Of a DNA stretch of 64,000 nt, positions 50,994 to 62,847 are shown one piece after another. The notes beneath the pieces are model-generated. The model did not search any database. It worked only from the letters and a program-made list of their open reading frames with translations, and was not told the origin of the DNA. Where the stretch lies: the NCBI RefSeq assembly GCF_015689195.1, contig NZ_CP065044.1:4526001-4590000 (forward strand), read 5' to 3'. Made by a program: the position numbers and the translations under genes. The stretch is from Pectobacterium aroidearum (GTDB lineage Bacteria; Pseudomonadota; Gammaproteobacteria; Enterobacterales; Enterobacteriaceae). Position 1 is the stretch's first letter, and each line of letters starts with the position of its first letter.

Positions 50994-51635
50994 TTAACCT
51001 CGGGTTTGCAAACGCATTTCACGTTCCACTTCCGTCAGGGAAGCCAGGAACGCATCACGCTCAAAGACGCGAGTCATGTAGCCTTTCAGTTCTTTCGCGC
51101 CCGAACCACTCAGTTCAATGCCTAACTGCGGCAGACGCCACAGCAGCGGAGCCAGATAGCAATCCACCAGACTGAACTCTTCGCTCATGAAATAAGGTGC
51201 TTCGTTAAACACCGGAGCAATAGCCAGCAGCTCTTCACGCAGTTGCTTACGCGCCGCGTCCGCTTCCTGCGCACTGCCATGGGTAATTTTCTTCAGTAAA
51301 GAATACCAGTCGCTCTCAATGCGATGCATCATCAGGCGGCTGTTACCGCGAGCTACCGGGTAGACAGGCATTAACGGCGGATGAGGAAAACGTTCATCCA
51401 GATACTCCATGATAATGCGTGATTCATAGAGCGTCAGTTCACGATCGACCAGCGTTGGCACGGAACCGTAAGGATTGAGGTCAATAAGATCCTGAGGCAG
51501 ATTATCCATGTCTACCTGCTCAATCTCGACACTCACACCTTTTTCCGCCAATACGATGCGGACCTGATGGCTAAAAATGTCGGATGGACCAGAAAACAGC
51601 GTCATTACCGAACGTTTGTTGGCAGCGACAGCCAT
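50994..51635 (-). CDS. sspA: RNA-polymerase-associated stringent starvation protein A
   Basis: A 213-residue glutathione-S-transferase-fold protein without GST activity. It shows MAVAANKRSVMTLFSGPSDI, NPYGSVPTLVDRELTLYESR and SLVDCYLAPLLWRLPQLGIE. SspA binds RNA polymerase holoenzyme with sigma70, supports late phage promoters, and helps acid and starvation survival. I start at ATG 51635, with GGAGG upstream; the longer frame is not family sequence. It stands 330 bases after rpsI, with a terminator and its own promoter likely between. Confidence 0.96.
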   Translation of the reverse strand: MAVAANKRSVMTLFSGPSDIFSHQVRIVLAEKGVSVEIEQVDMDNLPQDLIDLNPYGSVPTLVDRELTLYESRIIMEYLDERFPHPPLMPVYPVARGNSRLMMHRIESDWYSLLKKITHGSAQEADAARKQLREELLAIAPVFNEAPYFMSEEFSLVDCYLAPLLWRLPQLGIELSGSGAKELKGYMTRVFERDAFLASLTEVEREMRLQTRG

Positions 51636-51905
51636 GAAAACCTCCAAGTTTATCGAGAAAATATGGCGAATAGCCGCGCAGTCAGTAACCTGCAAACCGC
51701 TATTCGAAATTCTGCTCGCCAATGTGTGTAAACGTCACCTGACAAAATTCGGCGTTTTAGGCAGCTACGAGATAGCTGGCACACAGGCATAAAATCGGCG
51801 AATAGCTTATCAGATTTTGTTCGTTTTGTGGGGGTATAAGCGTAATTTCATCGCTAACATACGGAAAGTAAAGCGTATATTGCGAGGAATTTTTTTTCAG
51901 ACATA

Positions 51906-51934
51906 AAAAACCCGGTGACCAGCACCGGGTTTTT
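51906..51934 (-). terminator. Terminator after rpsI
   Basis: Stem AAAAACCCGGTG / CACCGGGTTTTT with loop ACCAG, followed on the minus strand by TTTTTATG. It ends the rplM-rpsI operon before sspA. Confidence 0.88.
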
Positions 51935-51965
51935 CGCATTGATTTCGCTGCAAAGCAGCAAGAAA

Positions 51966-52361
<396 letters not shown>

Positions 52362-52373
52362 CTATAATCCCGA

Positions 52374-52975
<602 letters not shown>

Positions 52976-53039
52976 GAGAAGTCATTCCCAAAGATCGACC
53001 TTTTTTCACACGCAAATGACTAAAAAACCGCAGCCTGCG

Positions 53040-54191
53040 TTATGCCAAATGTGGCTGTCGTAAGTACTCTTCGCTCTGCATTTCCTGCAAACGGGACAGA
53101 CAGCGCTGATATTCAAATTTCAGGTGTTCTCCCTGATAAATCTCAAACATGGATGCTTGGGCAGAAATAACCAATTTGATGCGACGCTCGTAGCACTCAT
53201 CCACCAGCGCCAGAAAACGGCGAGCGGTGTTTTCTTCCTTCGTTTCCATCACGGTCACATTGTGCAGCAGCATCGTGTGGTAGAGACGCGAAAGCGCGAT
53301 GTAATCATTCTGGCTGCGTGCTTCAGTACACAGCGTGTGGAAATCAACCGCCAGAACGCCCTCACTCACACCGAGTGTCGCCAACGGGCGATGATTAATC
53401 TCCAGCACCGGACCCGGCGTCTGCCAGCGTTTCCCCGTCAGACGGGTAAACATCTGCTGCATCGTGGCCTCGGTCTCTTCATTCAGCGGAGACAGATAAA
53501 GGTGTGCCTGTGTCAGTGTGCGCAAACGATAATCGATACCTGCATCGACATTACGCACTTCACAGTGCTGTTTAATCAGCTCAATCGCAGGAAGAAAACG
53601 GGCGCGTTGTAATCCATTGCGATAGAGATCGTCTGGCGGAATATTCGACGTCGCCACCAGCGCGATGCCACGAGCAAACAGCGCCCGCAGCAGTTCAGCC
53701 AGCAACATCGCATCGGTAATGTCAGAAACGAAAAATTCATCGAAACACAGCACATCAGTTTCAGCTTTGAACCCATCAGCCACTTTTTCCAGCGGATTTT
53801 CCTGCCCCTGAAACTGGTTAAGTTCTTCATGCACGCGCAGCATAAAACGATGAAAATGCAGGCGCATTTTGCGCTCAGCGGGCAAGCTGTGAAAAAACAT
53901 ATCCATCAGCCAGGTTTTACCGCGTCCGACGCCGCCCCACATATACAACCCTTGAACTGGCGCAGATTCACGTTTCTCACGTAGCCCAAGCCAGCTACGC
54001 CATTTTCCCACGCGGCCGGATGCCCCTGCATTATCATCAGCAGCACGTTCGCATAGCGCCTGATGTATCGCTTCCAGGCGCACAACCGTTTGCCGCTGCA
54101 CCTCATCCGGCTGATATTCACCAGCGGAAAGCGCCTGCTGATAAAGTGCCAAGGGTGTTGTTTGCTGCCGTGTTGTCTGTGGAGTAGCCAT
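53040..54191 (-). CDS. zapE: Cell-division ATPase ZapE (AFG1-like)
   Basis: 383 residues (E. coli 375). The Walker A motif GGVGRGKTWLMD (86-97) and Walker B DVLCFDEFFVSDITDA are followed by LVATSNIPPDDLYRNGLQRA and the C-terminal YIALSRLYHTMLL...FQRC-type block (YQRCLSRLQEMQSEEYL). ZapE is an AAA+ protein that acts on FtsZ during late division and stress. It is divergent from zapG. The N-terminus up to about residue 75 is variable. Confidence 0.95.
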   Translation of the reverse strand: MATPQTTRQQTTPLALYQQALSAGEYQPDEVQRQTVVRLEAIHQALCERAADDNAGASGRVGKWRSWLGLREKRESAPVQGLYMWGGVGRGKTWLMDMFFHSLPAERKMRLHFHRFMLRVHEELNQFQGQENPLEKVADGFKAETDVLCFDEFFVSDITDAMLLAELLRALFARGIALVATSNIPPDDLYRNGLQRARFLPAIELIKQHCEVRNVDAGIDYRLRTLTQAHLYLSPLNEETEATMQQMFTRLTGKRWQTPGPVLEINHRPLATLGVSEGVLAVDFHTLCTEARSQNDYIALSRLYHTMLLHNVTVMETKEENTARRFLALVDECYERRIKLVISAQASMFEIYQGEHLKFEYQRCLSRLQEMQSEEYLRQPHLA

Positions 54192-54406
54192 CGCAATCCC
54201 TGAGAAAAAAGTTAGTCGTGTTTTGCTGTGTGTTGCCGTCGATTTAAGCCGTAATCGTCGCAGTTAACAACCTTGATGTCTGCGGTGGGTCAACATTCCC
54301 TTCCGTCATCGAGTATCAGGATTCCACTCAGGCAAGGTTAACGGTTATAGTGACTATTATTAAGTGAAAAACCCTACGGGACAACGACGTCAAAATAGGA
54401 GCTATT

Positions 54407-54811
54407 ATGACTTGGGAGTATGCGCTGATAGGTTTAGTAGTCGGTATTATTATTGGTGCTGTAGCCATGCGCTTTGGTAACCGTAAGCTGCGGCAACAGC
54501 AGGTCTTGCAGAATGAGCTGGAGAAAAGCAAAACCGAACTGGAAGACTATCGTCAGGAATTGGTGGGTCACTTCGCCCGCAGTGCGGAGCTATTGGATAA
54601 CATGGCGGATGATTATCGTCAGCTTTATCAGCACATGGCGAAAAGCTCCAATAACCTGTTACCTAACGTTCCCGGCCAGGATAACCCGTTTAAATATCGT
54701 CTGACCGAATCCGAAGCGGATAACGATCAGGCTCCGGTGAACATGCCACCGCGTGATTATTCCGACGGTGCATCAGGCCTGCTGCGGGGCGAACGCCCGA
54801 TTCGCAAATAA
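54407..54811 (+). CDS. zapG: Z-ring/envelope protein ZapG (YhcB, DUF1043)
   Basis: A 134-residue inner-membrane protein. One N-terminal transmembrane helix (YALIGLVVGIIIGAVAMRFG) is followed by a coiled coil (QQQVLQNELEKSKTELEDYR) and a conserved motif LDNMADDYRQLYQHMAKSS. The C-terminal part is disordered with NMPPRDYSDGASGLL. In E. coli it links cell division, envelope synthesis and DNA replication. It has a TAGGAGC ribosome site and ends before a terminator. Confidence 0.95.
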   Translation: MTWEYALIGLVVGIIIGAVAMRFGNRKLRQQQVLQNELEKSKTELEDYRQELVGHFARSAELLDNMADDYRQLYQHMAKSSNNLLPNVPGQDNPFKYRLTESEADNDQAPVNMPPRDYSDGASGLLRGERPIRK

Positions 54812-54826
54812 GTCAATCTCCTCCAG

Positions 54827-54854
54827 CGTGAGGCTTTCTGGCCTCACGTTTTCC
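54827..54854 (+). terminator. Terminator after zapG
   Basis: Stem CGTGAGGC / GCCTCACG with loop TTTCTG, then TTTTCCC, 15 bases after the stop. Confidence 0.82.
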
Positions 54855-55086
54855 CTTCCTATGCTCTACGCTTAAAGCGTTTGTCCCTTTAAGACGCGCA
54901 CCGTAGGCTGCTATCGTTCGATAACGCCACCGTTCGGTAACACGTTGTATAAAAGCGATAGTTACAATCTGCTGACGAAACAGCAGTGAACTTTACACAC
55001 TGATCGCCAGTCTGACTCTTCACCGTGTCTTTAAGTTTATATATCATCGTTTTATTCATCCGCAGGCCGTGAGAGAGTTAATAACA

Positions 55087-56457
55087 ATGAAAAAAACATC
55101 ATTATTATTTAGTGCACTGGCAATGAGTATAGGTTTGACCCTGTCCACGCTTCCCGTAGCGAATGCTGCGTTGCCTGCCGTGGTACAAGGTCAACAGACG
55201 CCAAGCCTGGCCCCGATGCTGGAAAAAGTCTTGCCAGCCGTCGTCAGCGTGCATGTTGAAGGTACACAGGTACAGCGCCAGCGCGTACCGGAGGAGTTCA
55301 AGTTCTTCTTTGGCCCGAACTTCCCAACGGACAAACAAAGCTCTCGTCCGTTTGAAGGATTGGGCTCTGGCGTCATTATTGATGCCGCAAAAGGTTACGT
55401 GCTCACCAATAATCACGTCATCAATAACGCCGACAAAATTCGCGTCCAGCTCAATGACGGGCGTGAGTATGAAGCAAAACTGATTGGTCGCGACGAGCAA
55501 ACCGATATCGCCCTGCTACAGCTGAATGACGCCAAGAATCTGGTCGCAGTGAAAATGGCTGACTCCGATCAACTCCGCGTCGGTGATTTCGCCGTTGCCG
55601 TGGGTAACCCATTCGGCCTTGGTCAGACAGCGACCTCCGGCATCATCTCTGCACTGGGGCGTAGCGGGCTGAATCTGGAAGGGTTGGAAAACTTCATCCA
55701 GACCGATGCGTCTATCAACCGTGGTAACTCCGGCGGTGCGTTGGTTAACCTCAACGGTGAGCTGATCGGTATTAACACGGCGATTCTGGCGCCGGGCGGC
55801 GGGAACATCGGTATCGGTTTCGCTATCCCCAGCAACATGGCTCAGAATCTGGCACAGCAGTTGGTTGAATTTGGCGAGGTCAAACGCGGGTTGCTGGGTA
55901 TTAAAGGCAGCGAAATGACGTCTGAGATGGCGAAAGCCTTCAACGTCGATGCACAACGCGGTGCCTTCGTCAGCGAAGTCTTACCGAAATCTGCCGCCGC
56001 GAAAGCGGGTATCAAGGCGGGCGACGTGTTGACGACGCTGGATGGTAAACCGATCAGCAGCTTTGCCGAACTGCGGGCGAAAGTCGGCACCACCGCGCCG
56101 GGCAAGACCGTGAAAATCGGCCTGCTGCGTGATGGCAAACCGCAGGAAGTGTCCGTCGTGCTGGATAACAGCTCATCAGCGTCAACCAGCGCCGAAACAC
56201 TTTCACCGTCATTGCAGGGCGCGTCTCTGACCAATGGCCAATTGAAAGACGGCAGCAAGGGCGTACAGATTGATAACGTCGCCAAAGACACACCTGCGGC
56301 GCAGGTTGGTCTGCAGAAAGGCGATATCATCATCGGCGTGAACCGTGAGCGTATTGAAAACATCACGCAGTTGCGCAAGCTGCTGGAAGCGAAACCTTCC
56401 GTTCTGGCTTTGAATATCGTCCGGGGCGAAGAAACGATTTATCTGCTGTTACGTTAA
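55087..56457 (+). CDS. degQ: Periplasmic serine endoprotease DegQ
   Basis: 456 residues (E. coli 455). The signal peptide ends ...LPVANA-ALP. The catalytic triad is His110 (LTNNHVINNA), Asp140 (QTDIALLQL) and Ser215 (NRGNSGGALVNL). Two PDZ domains follow: GLLGIKGSEMTSEMAKAF and the C-terminal DNVAKDTPAAQVGLQKGDII. DegQ degrades and chaperones misfolded envelope proteins as cage-like oligomers. It lies upstream of degS as in E. coli, with 214 bases between. Confidence 0.95.
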   Translation: MKKTSLLFSALAMSIGLTLSTLPVANAALPAVVQGQQTPSLAPMLEKVLPAVVSVHVEGTQVQRQRVPEEFKFFFGPNFPTDKQSSRPFEGLGSGVIIDAAKGYVLTNNHVINNADKIRVQLNDGREYEAKLIGRDEQTDIALLQLNDAKNLVAVKMADSDQLRVGDFAVAVGNPFGLGQTATSGIISALGRSGLNLEGLENFIQTDASINRGNSGGALVNLNGELIGINTAILAPGGGNIGIGFAIPSNMAQNLAQQLVEFGEVKRGLLGIKGSEMTSEMAKAFNVDAQRGAFVSEVLPKSAAAKAGIKAGDVLTTLDGKPISSFAELRAKVGTTAPGKTVKIGLLRDGKPQEVSVVLDNSSSASTSAETLSPSLQGASLTNGQLKDGSKGVQIDNVAKDTPAAQVGLQKGDIIIGVNRERIENITQLRKLLEAKPSVLALNIVRGEETIYLLLR

Positions 56458-56505
56458 TCACCTGTCGTCTTTTTCGGCAGCGTAATCAGGCAGAACATCG
56501 CTGAT

Positions 56506-56533
56506 GTTAAAAAATTTCCGGGAGAAATTTTTA
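56506..56533. repeat. AT-rich inverted repeat after degQ
   Basis: GTTAAAAAATTTC-CGGGA-GAAATTTTTAAC, 12 pairs with one bulged A, 48 bases past the degQ stop. It could be a weak terminator or a protein-binding site. Confidence 0.45.
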
Positions 56534-56584
56534 ACGTTGTATCAGCAACGGCCCGTAAGGGTGGCGGCCAAGGATGGCACGCCA

Positions 56585-56618
56585 TAAAAAATCGGACACC
56601 GAATCATGCGGTGTCCGA
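56585..56618 (-). terminator. Minus-strand terminator-like hairpin in the degQ-degS gap
   Basis: Stem TCGGACACCG / CGGTGTCCGA with loop AATCATG. The run of T needed for termination lies only on the minus strand (CCGATTTTTTATGG); on the plus strand the stem is followed by ACTTCTC. Both neighbouring genes are on the plus strand. Confidence 0.6.
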
Positions 56619-56671
56619 ACTTCTCATGATATCCTCCCCACTACCTCCCTTTTCCACAGTAAATCACGGCC

Positions 56672-57769
56672 ATGCTTGCTAAGTTATTACGTTCAGCACT
56701 CTTTGGTGCCCTCGTCGCCGGTATTATTCTGGCCATACTCCCCTTTATCGGGTCTGGTACGTCGTTTCTGAAAAGCAGTGACAGACAGACTGATGCTTCT
56801 CCTGTCAGCTACCATCAGGGAGTGAGCCGTGCGGCGCCTGCTGTGGTTAACATTTACAACCGGGTTGCCAATCAAGACAAACCCAGTGAAGTCGCTATTC
56901 ACCCTCTGGGGTCTGGCGTCATCATGAATGAAAAAGGGTATATTTTAACCAACAAGCACGTGATTAATAACGTTCAGCAGATCCAGATAGAGCTGTCAGA
57001 TGGCAGGCTGTACGAAGCCCGCGTGATCGGTTCCGATTCCCTGACCGACCTGGCTGTGTTGCAAATTGATGGCGTCAATCTCCCCGTTATTCCAATAAAT
57101 CCAGACCGTATCCCGCACGTTGGCGATGTCGTGATGGCGATCGGCAACCCTTATAATCTGGGGCAAACTGTCACGCAGGGTGTCATCAGCGCCACTGGCC
57201 GCGTCAGCCTCAGCGCTTATGGCCAGCAAAGAAGCCAGGTCGGACGTCAAAACTTGCTGCAAACCGATGCGTCCATTAACCACGGCAACTCCGGCGGCGC
57301 GCTGGTCAACACGCTCGGTGAACTGGTCGGTATTAATACCCTCTCTTTTGATAAAAGCAGCAACGGCGAAACGCCGGAAGGCATTAGCTTCGCAATTCCC
57401 GTCACGCTGGCGACCAAGGTGATGGGCAAGCTCATCCGCGATGGTCGCGTAGTGCGTGGCTATATTGGCGTCAACGGTGTGCAGCTCGAAAACTTTGAGA
57501 ACAGTACGTCGACCAACAGCCGTAATGCACAAGGGCGATTAACCGGTATTCTCGTGCAGACTATCGACCCAGGCGGGCCGGCGGATAAAGCGGGGATCCG
57601 TATCGAAGACGTCATCGTGAGCGTGAACAATAAGCCTGCACGTTCGATTATTGAAACCATGGAACAGGTTTCAGAAATACGCCCTGGAACTGTCATTCCG
57701 GTCACCATTGAGCGCGATGCTAAGCAAATCACGCTACAAATGACGATTCAGGAATTTCCCACTCAATAG
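56672..57769 (+). CDS. degS: Site-1 protease DegS of the sigma-E pathway
   Basis: 365 residues (E. coli 355). An N-terminal membrane anchor (SALFGALVAGIILAILPFIG) is followed by a trypsin-like domain with His96 (LTNKHVINNV), Asp126 (LTDLAVLQI) and Ser207 (NHGNSGGALVNT), and one PDZ domain from about residue 260 (GRLTGILVQTIDPGGPADKAG). It senses unfolded porin C-termini and starts cleavage of RseA. A DSFDKSSNGETPEG-type loop is conserved (LSFDKSSNGETPEGISFAIP). The start ATG at 56672 fits the family. Confidence 0.95.
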   Translation: MLAKLLRSALFGALVAGIILAILPFIGSGTSFLKSSDRQTDASPVSYHQGVSRAAPAVVNIYNRVANQDKPSEVAIHPLGSGVIMNEKGYILTNKHVINNVQQIQIELSDGRLYEARVIGSDSLTDLAVLQIDGVNLPVIPINPDRIPHVGDVVMAIGNPYNLGQTVTQGVISATGRVSLSAYGQQRSQVGRQNLLQTDASINHGNSGGALVNTLGELVGINTLSFDKSSNGETPEGISFAIPVTLATKVMGKLIRDGRVVRGYIGVNGVQLENFENSTSTNSRNAQGRLTGILVQTIDPGGPADKAGIRIEDVIVSVNNKPARSIIETMEQVSEIRPGTVIPVTIERDAKQITLQMTIQEFPTQ

Positions 57770-57818
57770 CGGCACCCGAGGCGAGCTGATAAAGCACTAT
57801 CGGCAGGCAAACAAGAAA

Positions 57819-57838
57819 CCGGGTGGGAACCCACCCGG
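57819..57838 (-). terminator. Terminator after murA
   Basis: A 9-bp stem CCGGGTGGG / CCCACCCGG with a two-base centre; on the minus strand it is followed by TTTCTTGTTTG. It also lies after degS on the plus strand. Confidence 0.8.
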
Positions 57839-57876
57839 CTGAAAAACATCATTGTGAAGATGAACGACAGAAACGC

Positions 57877-59172
<1,296 letters not shown>

Positions 59173-59221
59173 TCATCACACTGATACAGGCGATTTATCT
59201 CCGCTCACACACGGAGAGTAT

Positions 59222-59476
59222 TTAGAAGCCGTTCAGTTTACGGTCGCGTTGCCACTCTTCCGGCGTATAGGCCTTGATTGACAGTGCGTGAATGCGGTTA
59301 TCCGCGATGTACTCCATCAGCGGCGCATAAACGGCCTGCTGTTTTTTGACTCGGCTCATTCCAGCAAAAAGTCCGCCCACCACGATGACCTGAAAATGGC
59401 TGCCATCACCAGAAACATGGGCTTCTTCCAGTGCTAATGCGTTCATCAGCACGTCTTTAATTTCGTTATTTTCCAT
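59222..59476 (-). CDS. ibaG: BolA-family protein IbaG (YrbA)
   Basis: An 84-residue BolA-like protein: [20 protein letters not shown], the invariant region [20 protein letters not shown], and [13 protein letters not shown]. The conserved His and the family's possible Fe-S ligand with monothiol glutaredoxin are retained. It is an acid-stress and Fe-S-linked factor. It lies 82 bases before murA, likely one transcript. Confidence 0.95.
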   Translation of the reverse strand: MENNEIKDVLMNALALEEAHVSGDGSHFQVIVVGGLFAGMSRVKKQQAVYAPLMEYIADNRIHALSIKAYTPEEWQRDRKLNGF

Positions 59477-59556
59477 CGCTCTCGATTTCTATGTCAGGGG
59501 GAGATGATTTACAGGGAGGTATCTTAGATGAATATGGCGCTATCTTAAACAAAGAA

Positions 59557-59589
59557 TACGCCCCTTCAGACAATGCCTAAAGGGGCGTA
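59557..59589 (-). terminator. Terminator after mlaB
   Basis: Stem TACGCCCCTT / AAGGGGCGTA with a 13-base loop; on the minus strand it is followed by TTCTTTGTTTAAG. It parts mlaFEDCB from ibaG-murA. Confidence 0.65.
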
Positions 59590-59610
59590 TCCGGTAACCC
59601 GTGTTACCGT

Positions 59611-59901
59611 TTAAGACACTGGAATGATTTCATTCAGGTTATAGAGCGCAATGAGCGTTTTTAACCGATCGCTGGCGCCGACAATCGTTATCTCACGGCC
59701 TGAAGACGGCTGTTGGTAAAAATGCATCAGCAATGCCAACCCGGCAGAATCAACGCGGTTTAACCCCGACACATCCAACACGGTTTTACCCACGAGCAGC
59801 GATTCACGCTGCTGCCAGAAGGGTAACAGCGTTTCACGATCCAGATCGCCCGTTAACGCCAGCGTGTCGTCCTGCGCCTGCCAGTTCAATGCGTTAGCCA
59901 T
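59611..59901 (-). CDS. mlaB: STAS-domain protein MlaB
   Basis: 96 residues from ATG 59901, chosen because its lead equals that of E. coli MlaB; two in-frame upstream starts (59907 ATG, 59913 TTG) are possible. STAS features are LTGDLDRETLLPFWQQ, VLDVSGLNRVDSAGLALLMH (with the conserved Ser/Asp region) and ITIVGASDRLKTLIALYNL. It is a cytosolic subunit of the MlaFEDB complex needed for stability and ATPase activity. Confidence 0.93.
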   Translation of the reverse strand: MANALNWQAQDDTLALTGDLDRETLLPFWQQRESLLVGKTVLDVSGLNRVDSAGLALLMHFYQQPSSGREITIVGASDRLKTLIALYNLNEIIPVS

Positions 59902-59914
59902 GTTCATATCCAAA

Positions 59915-60544
59915 TTACTTTTTCTGATCCAACGTGATGGTCTGCTTCGCTGAGGATTCCAGCTGTTGAGTCAGGCCATCAACGCCTTTCTGACGCAGAA
60001 TGGTCGCCCACTCATTTTGCTTCGTGGTGATCATACTGACGCCTTCGGCAATCATGTCGTACGCCTGCCAGTTACCGGTTTTGCTGTTCTTACGCCATTG
60101 GAAATCCAGACGCACCGGAGGGCGACCGCCGTTATCAATGATGGTCACGCGGATAGAAATGATATCGGCATTGCCCAGCGGCTGTTCAGGGGCGATCTGG
60201 TAGGTTTGGCCGTTGTACATCGCCAAAGCCTGACCGTAAGCCTGCTCCAGATAAGCTTCAAACGCTTTGAAGTAGGCATCACGCTGTGCCGGTGTCGCGT
60301 CTTTATAGTAACGCCCCAGAACCAACGCACCGGCGTATCTCACCTGAACATACGGCAGCAGTTCTTCACGCACGACAGTACGCAAATAGTCAGGGCTTTG
60401 TTTAATCTTTGGCTGCTCGCTCTTCAAGCGGTCAAAAGTTTTTTCCGCTGCTTCATTCATCAAACGATAAGGGTTCGTTTGATCCGCCGCGTTGGCTAAT
60501 GGTGCCACCACCAGTAAAGCTACCATCAGTAAACGTTTAAACAT
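59915..60544 (-). CDS. mlaC: Periplasmic phospholipid shuttle MlaC
   Basis: 209 residues (E. coli 211). The signal peptide [19 protein letters not shown] is cut before [14 protein letters not shown]. Family blocks are [20 protein letters not shown] and [20 protein letters not shown]. It carries phospholipid across the periplasm between MlaA-OmpC and MlaFEDB. It sits between mlaD (12-base gap) and mlaB. Confidence 0.96.
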   Translation of the reverse strand: MFKRLLMVALLVVAPLANAADQTNPYRLMNEAAEKTFDRLKSEQPKIKQSPDYLRTVVREELLPYVQVRYAGALVLGRYYKDATPAQRDAYFKAFEAYLEQAYGQALAMYNGQTYQIAPEQPLGNADIISIRVTIIDNGGRPPVRLDFQWRKNSKTGNWQAYDMIAEGVSMITTKQNEWATILRQKGVDGLTQQLESSAKQTITLDQKK

Positions 60545-60556
60545 GCAGATATCCTC

Positions 60557-61123
60557 TTATGGATGTGAAGGAACGGGTTCATTATGGTGCTCAGAGGTTG
60601 CCGCAGGATCGGCACCCGGCTCTGTACCCGATTGACCGGCATTATCTTCGCTATTACCGCCGCTCTTATATAGGAATTGACCGATGAGATCTTCAAGCAC
60701 CATCGCTGACTTGGTGTCCTGAATCACACCGCCATCCTTCAGGATCGTGGTGCCCATATCCTCATCTTCAAATCCAATGTTCAGTGACAGATACTGTTCG
60801 CCCAGCAAACCAGAAGTACGAATGGCCAGAGAACTGGTATCAGGAATATGATCGTAGCGCTGCTGAATATCCATCGCTACGCGCGGCAGGTACGTTTTCT
60901 TGTCCAGCGAAATATCCGCCACGCGGCCAATGACCACGCCGCCAATGCGGATCGGAGAACGCGCTTTCAGCCCGCCAATGTTGTCAAATGTCGCGTACAG
61001 ACGGTACGTCGGCTCACTGCCGATCGACTTGAGATCCGCCACTTTCAGGCATAAAAACAGGATGGCGGCCAGCGCGATCAACATAAACACACCAACCCAG
61101 ACTTCAGTTTTCTTTGTTTGCAT
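60557..61123 (-). CDS. mlaD: MCE-domain phospholipid transporter subunit MlaD
   Basis: 188 residues (E. coli 183). One membrane helix (VWVGVFMLIALAAILFLCLK) is followed by the MCE domain: YATFDNIGGLKARSPIRIGG, RVADISLDKKTYLPRVAMDI and TSGLLGEQYLSLNIG. The C-terminal tail is disordered. MlaD forms a hexameric ring on MlaFE. I start at MQTKKTEVWVG; a start five codons upstream would overlap mlaE by 11 bases. Confidence 0.96.
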   Translation of the reverse strand: MQTKKTEVWVGVFMLIALAAILFLCLKVADLKSIGSEPTYRLYATFDNIGGLKARSPIRIGGVVIGRVADISLDKKTYLPRVAMDIQQRYDHIPDTSSLAIRTSGLLGEQYLSLNIGFEDEDMGTTILKDGGVIQDTKSAMVLEDLIGQFLYKSGGNSEDNAGQSGTEPGADPAATSEHHNEPVPSHP

Positions 61124-61127
61124 CGAC

Positions 61128-61910
61128 TCAGTTCCCAAACATCAGTGCTGTCAGCACAAAATCCAATCCCAGTACCGCTAACGACGAGTGCACGACGGTT
61201 CGGGTCGTTGCACGGCTAATCCCTTCAGACGTCGGGATCGCGTCATAGCCGTTAAACAGTGCAATCCAGGTCACCGTAATCGCAAATACGACACTTTTAA
61301 TCACGCAGTTCAAGACATCCTGACGCCAGTCAACCGCGCCCTGCATAGCGGACCAAAAGAACCCGCTATCGATGCCTTTCCAGTCCACACCGACCAGCGC
61401 GCCACCCCAAATGCCTACGGCGACAAAAATCACCGCCAGCAGCGGCATGCTGATGAGCCCTGCCCAGAAGCGTGGCGCCACAACGCGGCGCAGCGGATCG
61501 ACGGCCATCATTTCCATGCTGGAGAGCTGTTCCGTTGCTTTCATCAGGCCGATTTCCGCTGTCAGCGCGGAACCGGCACGTCCGGCGAACAGCAGCGCCG
61601 TCACCACCGGACCGAGCTCACGCAGCAGCGACAGCGCCACCATCATGCCCAGGCTGGCCTCGGCGCTGTAAGTCGTCAGAATGATAAAGCCCTGCAACCC
61701 CAGCACCATACCGATGAACAGGCCGGAAACCATAATGATCAGCAGCGACTGCACACCCACGCTGTAAAGTTGTTTCACCAACAGCGGCCACTGCTTTCTG
61801 AATTCGGGTTTACCCACCAGCGCATTAAACAGCATCAGCCCGGCGCGCCCAAACGCAACGCTAGTGGAGATTCCCTGACGCCCAAGCGACGCCAACGTCC
61901 GTAATAACAT
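61128..61910 (-). CDS. mlaE: Phospholipid transporter permease MlaE
   Basis: A 260-residue permease, as in E. coli. Membrane segments include [20 protein letters not shown] and [20 protein letters not shown]; the EQ-loop-like [20 protein letters not shown], which contacts the ATPase, is near residue 112. It forms the core of the MlaFEDB complex with MlaF. It stands 7 bases after mlaF and 4 bases before mlaD. Confidence 0.96.
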   Translation of the reverse strand: MLLRTLASLGRQGISTSVAFGRAGLMLFNALVGKPEFRKQWPLLVKQLYSVGVQSLLIIMVSGLFIGMVLGLQGFIILTTYSAEASLGMMVALSLLRELGPVVTALLFAGRAGSALTAEIGLMKATEQLSSMEMMAVDPLRRVVAPRFWAGLISMPLLAVIFVAVGIWGGALVGVDWKGIDSGFFWSAMQGAVDWRQDVLNCVIKSVVFAITVTWIALFNGYDAIPTSEGISRATTRTVVHSSLAVLGLDFVLTALMFGN

Positions 61911-61917
61911 GACTGCG

Positions 61918-62730
61918 TTAACCCCCTGAACCTAGCAGCGACGTTTTATAGTCGCCCGCCGGAAAACGGAAAGGCACTGGCCCGTCGGCGATACCATCCA
62001 GAAACTGACGGACCTGCGGGTCATTGTTCGCCCTCAGTTGATCCGCCGTTCCTTCTGCCACCACTCGTTTGTCGGCCACGATATACGCGTAATCGGCGAT
62101 GCTCATCACCTCAGGTACATCGTGAGAAACCACAATGCAGGTCACACCCAATGCATGGTTCAACTCATCAATGAGCTTCACCAGCGTCCCCAGCGTGATC
62201 GGATCCTGCCCGACAAAAGGCTCATCAAACATAATCAACTGCGGATCGAGCGCAATCGCTCTCGCCAGCGCCGCACGCCGCGCCATGCCGCCGGACAGTT
62301 CCGCAGGCATCAGTTCCGCCGCACCGCGTAGCCCCACCGCTTCCAGCTTCATCATGACGATGCTACGCAGCAGCGATTCCGGTAGCCTGGAATGTTCACG
62401 CAGCGGCCAGGCAACATTATCAAACACGTTTAAATCGGTGAATAACGCCCCGGACTGAAACAACATGCTCATTTTCTTGCGCGCGTTATACAGTTCGCTG
62501 CGCGACAGCGTCGGGATATTCTCGCCATCAAACCAGATTTCGCCGCTGTCCGGCTGTAGCTGCCCGCCAATCAGGCGCAACAGCGTGGTTTTACCGATGC
62601 CGGAAGGCCCCATGATCGCGGTGACCTTGCCTTTAGGCACATTCAGCGTGATGTCCGTAAAAATCTCTCGCTCTCCGCGCCGGAAGCTAAGACCACGGAT
62701 CTCAACCAGATTAGTTGCCTCATGGTGCAT
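61918..62730 (-). CDS. mlaF: Phospholipid transporter ATPase MlaF
   Basis: 270 residues (E. coli 269). Walker A is [11 protein letters not shown] (Lys47), the signature [20 protein letters not shown], Walker [14 protein letters not shown], the switch His in VSHDVPEV, and the tail [16 protein letters not shown]. It powers lipid movement by MlaFEDB. The AAGGA site is 9 bases before ATG 62730, so I prefer it to ATG 62739, which nearly touches the site. It is divergent from yrbG. Confidence 0.96.
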   Translation of the reverse strand: MHHEATNLVEIRGLSFRRGEREIFTDITLNVPKGKVTAIMGPSGIGKTTLLRLIGGQLQPDSGEIWFDGENIPTLSRSELYNARKKMSMLFQSGALFTDLNVFDNVAWPLREHSRLPESLLRSIVMMKLEAVGLRGAAELMPAELSGGMARRAALARAIALDPQLIMFDEPFVGQDPITLGTLVKLIDELNHALGVTCIVVSHDVPEVMSIADYAYIVADKRVVAEGTADQLRANNDPQVRQFLDGIADGPVPFRFPAGDYKTSLLGSGG

Positions 62731-62832
62731 TATTTCCATTCCTTACCAATCAGTACGCCAGTCAGTACGCTTATGCAGCGTCTTTCACTCCAGCCTAACG
62801 GCTGACTGTCATCAACGTGAGAGTTTTACAAA

Positions 62833-62847
62833 AACTTACCGTAAGTT
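62833..62847. promoter_or_regulatory. Palindrome between mlaF and yrbG
   Basis: AACTTAC-C-GTAAGTT, seven-base arms around one base. Further right GGTTTTACTT occurs twice, at 62880 and 62899, 19 bases apart. Either could be an operator in the divergent promoter region; no known regulator matches. Confidence 0.35.
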
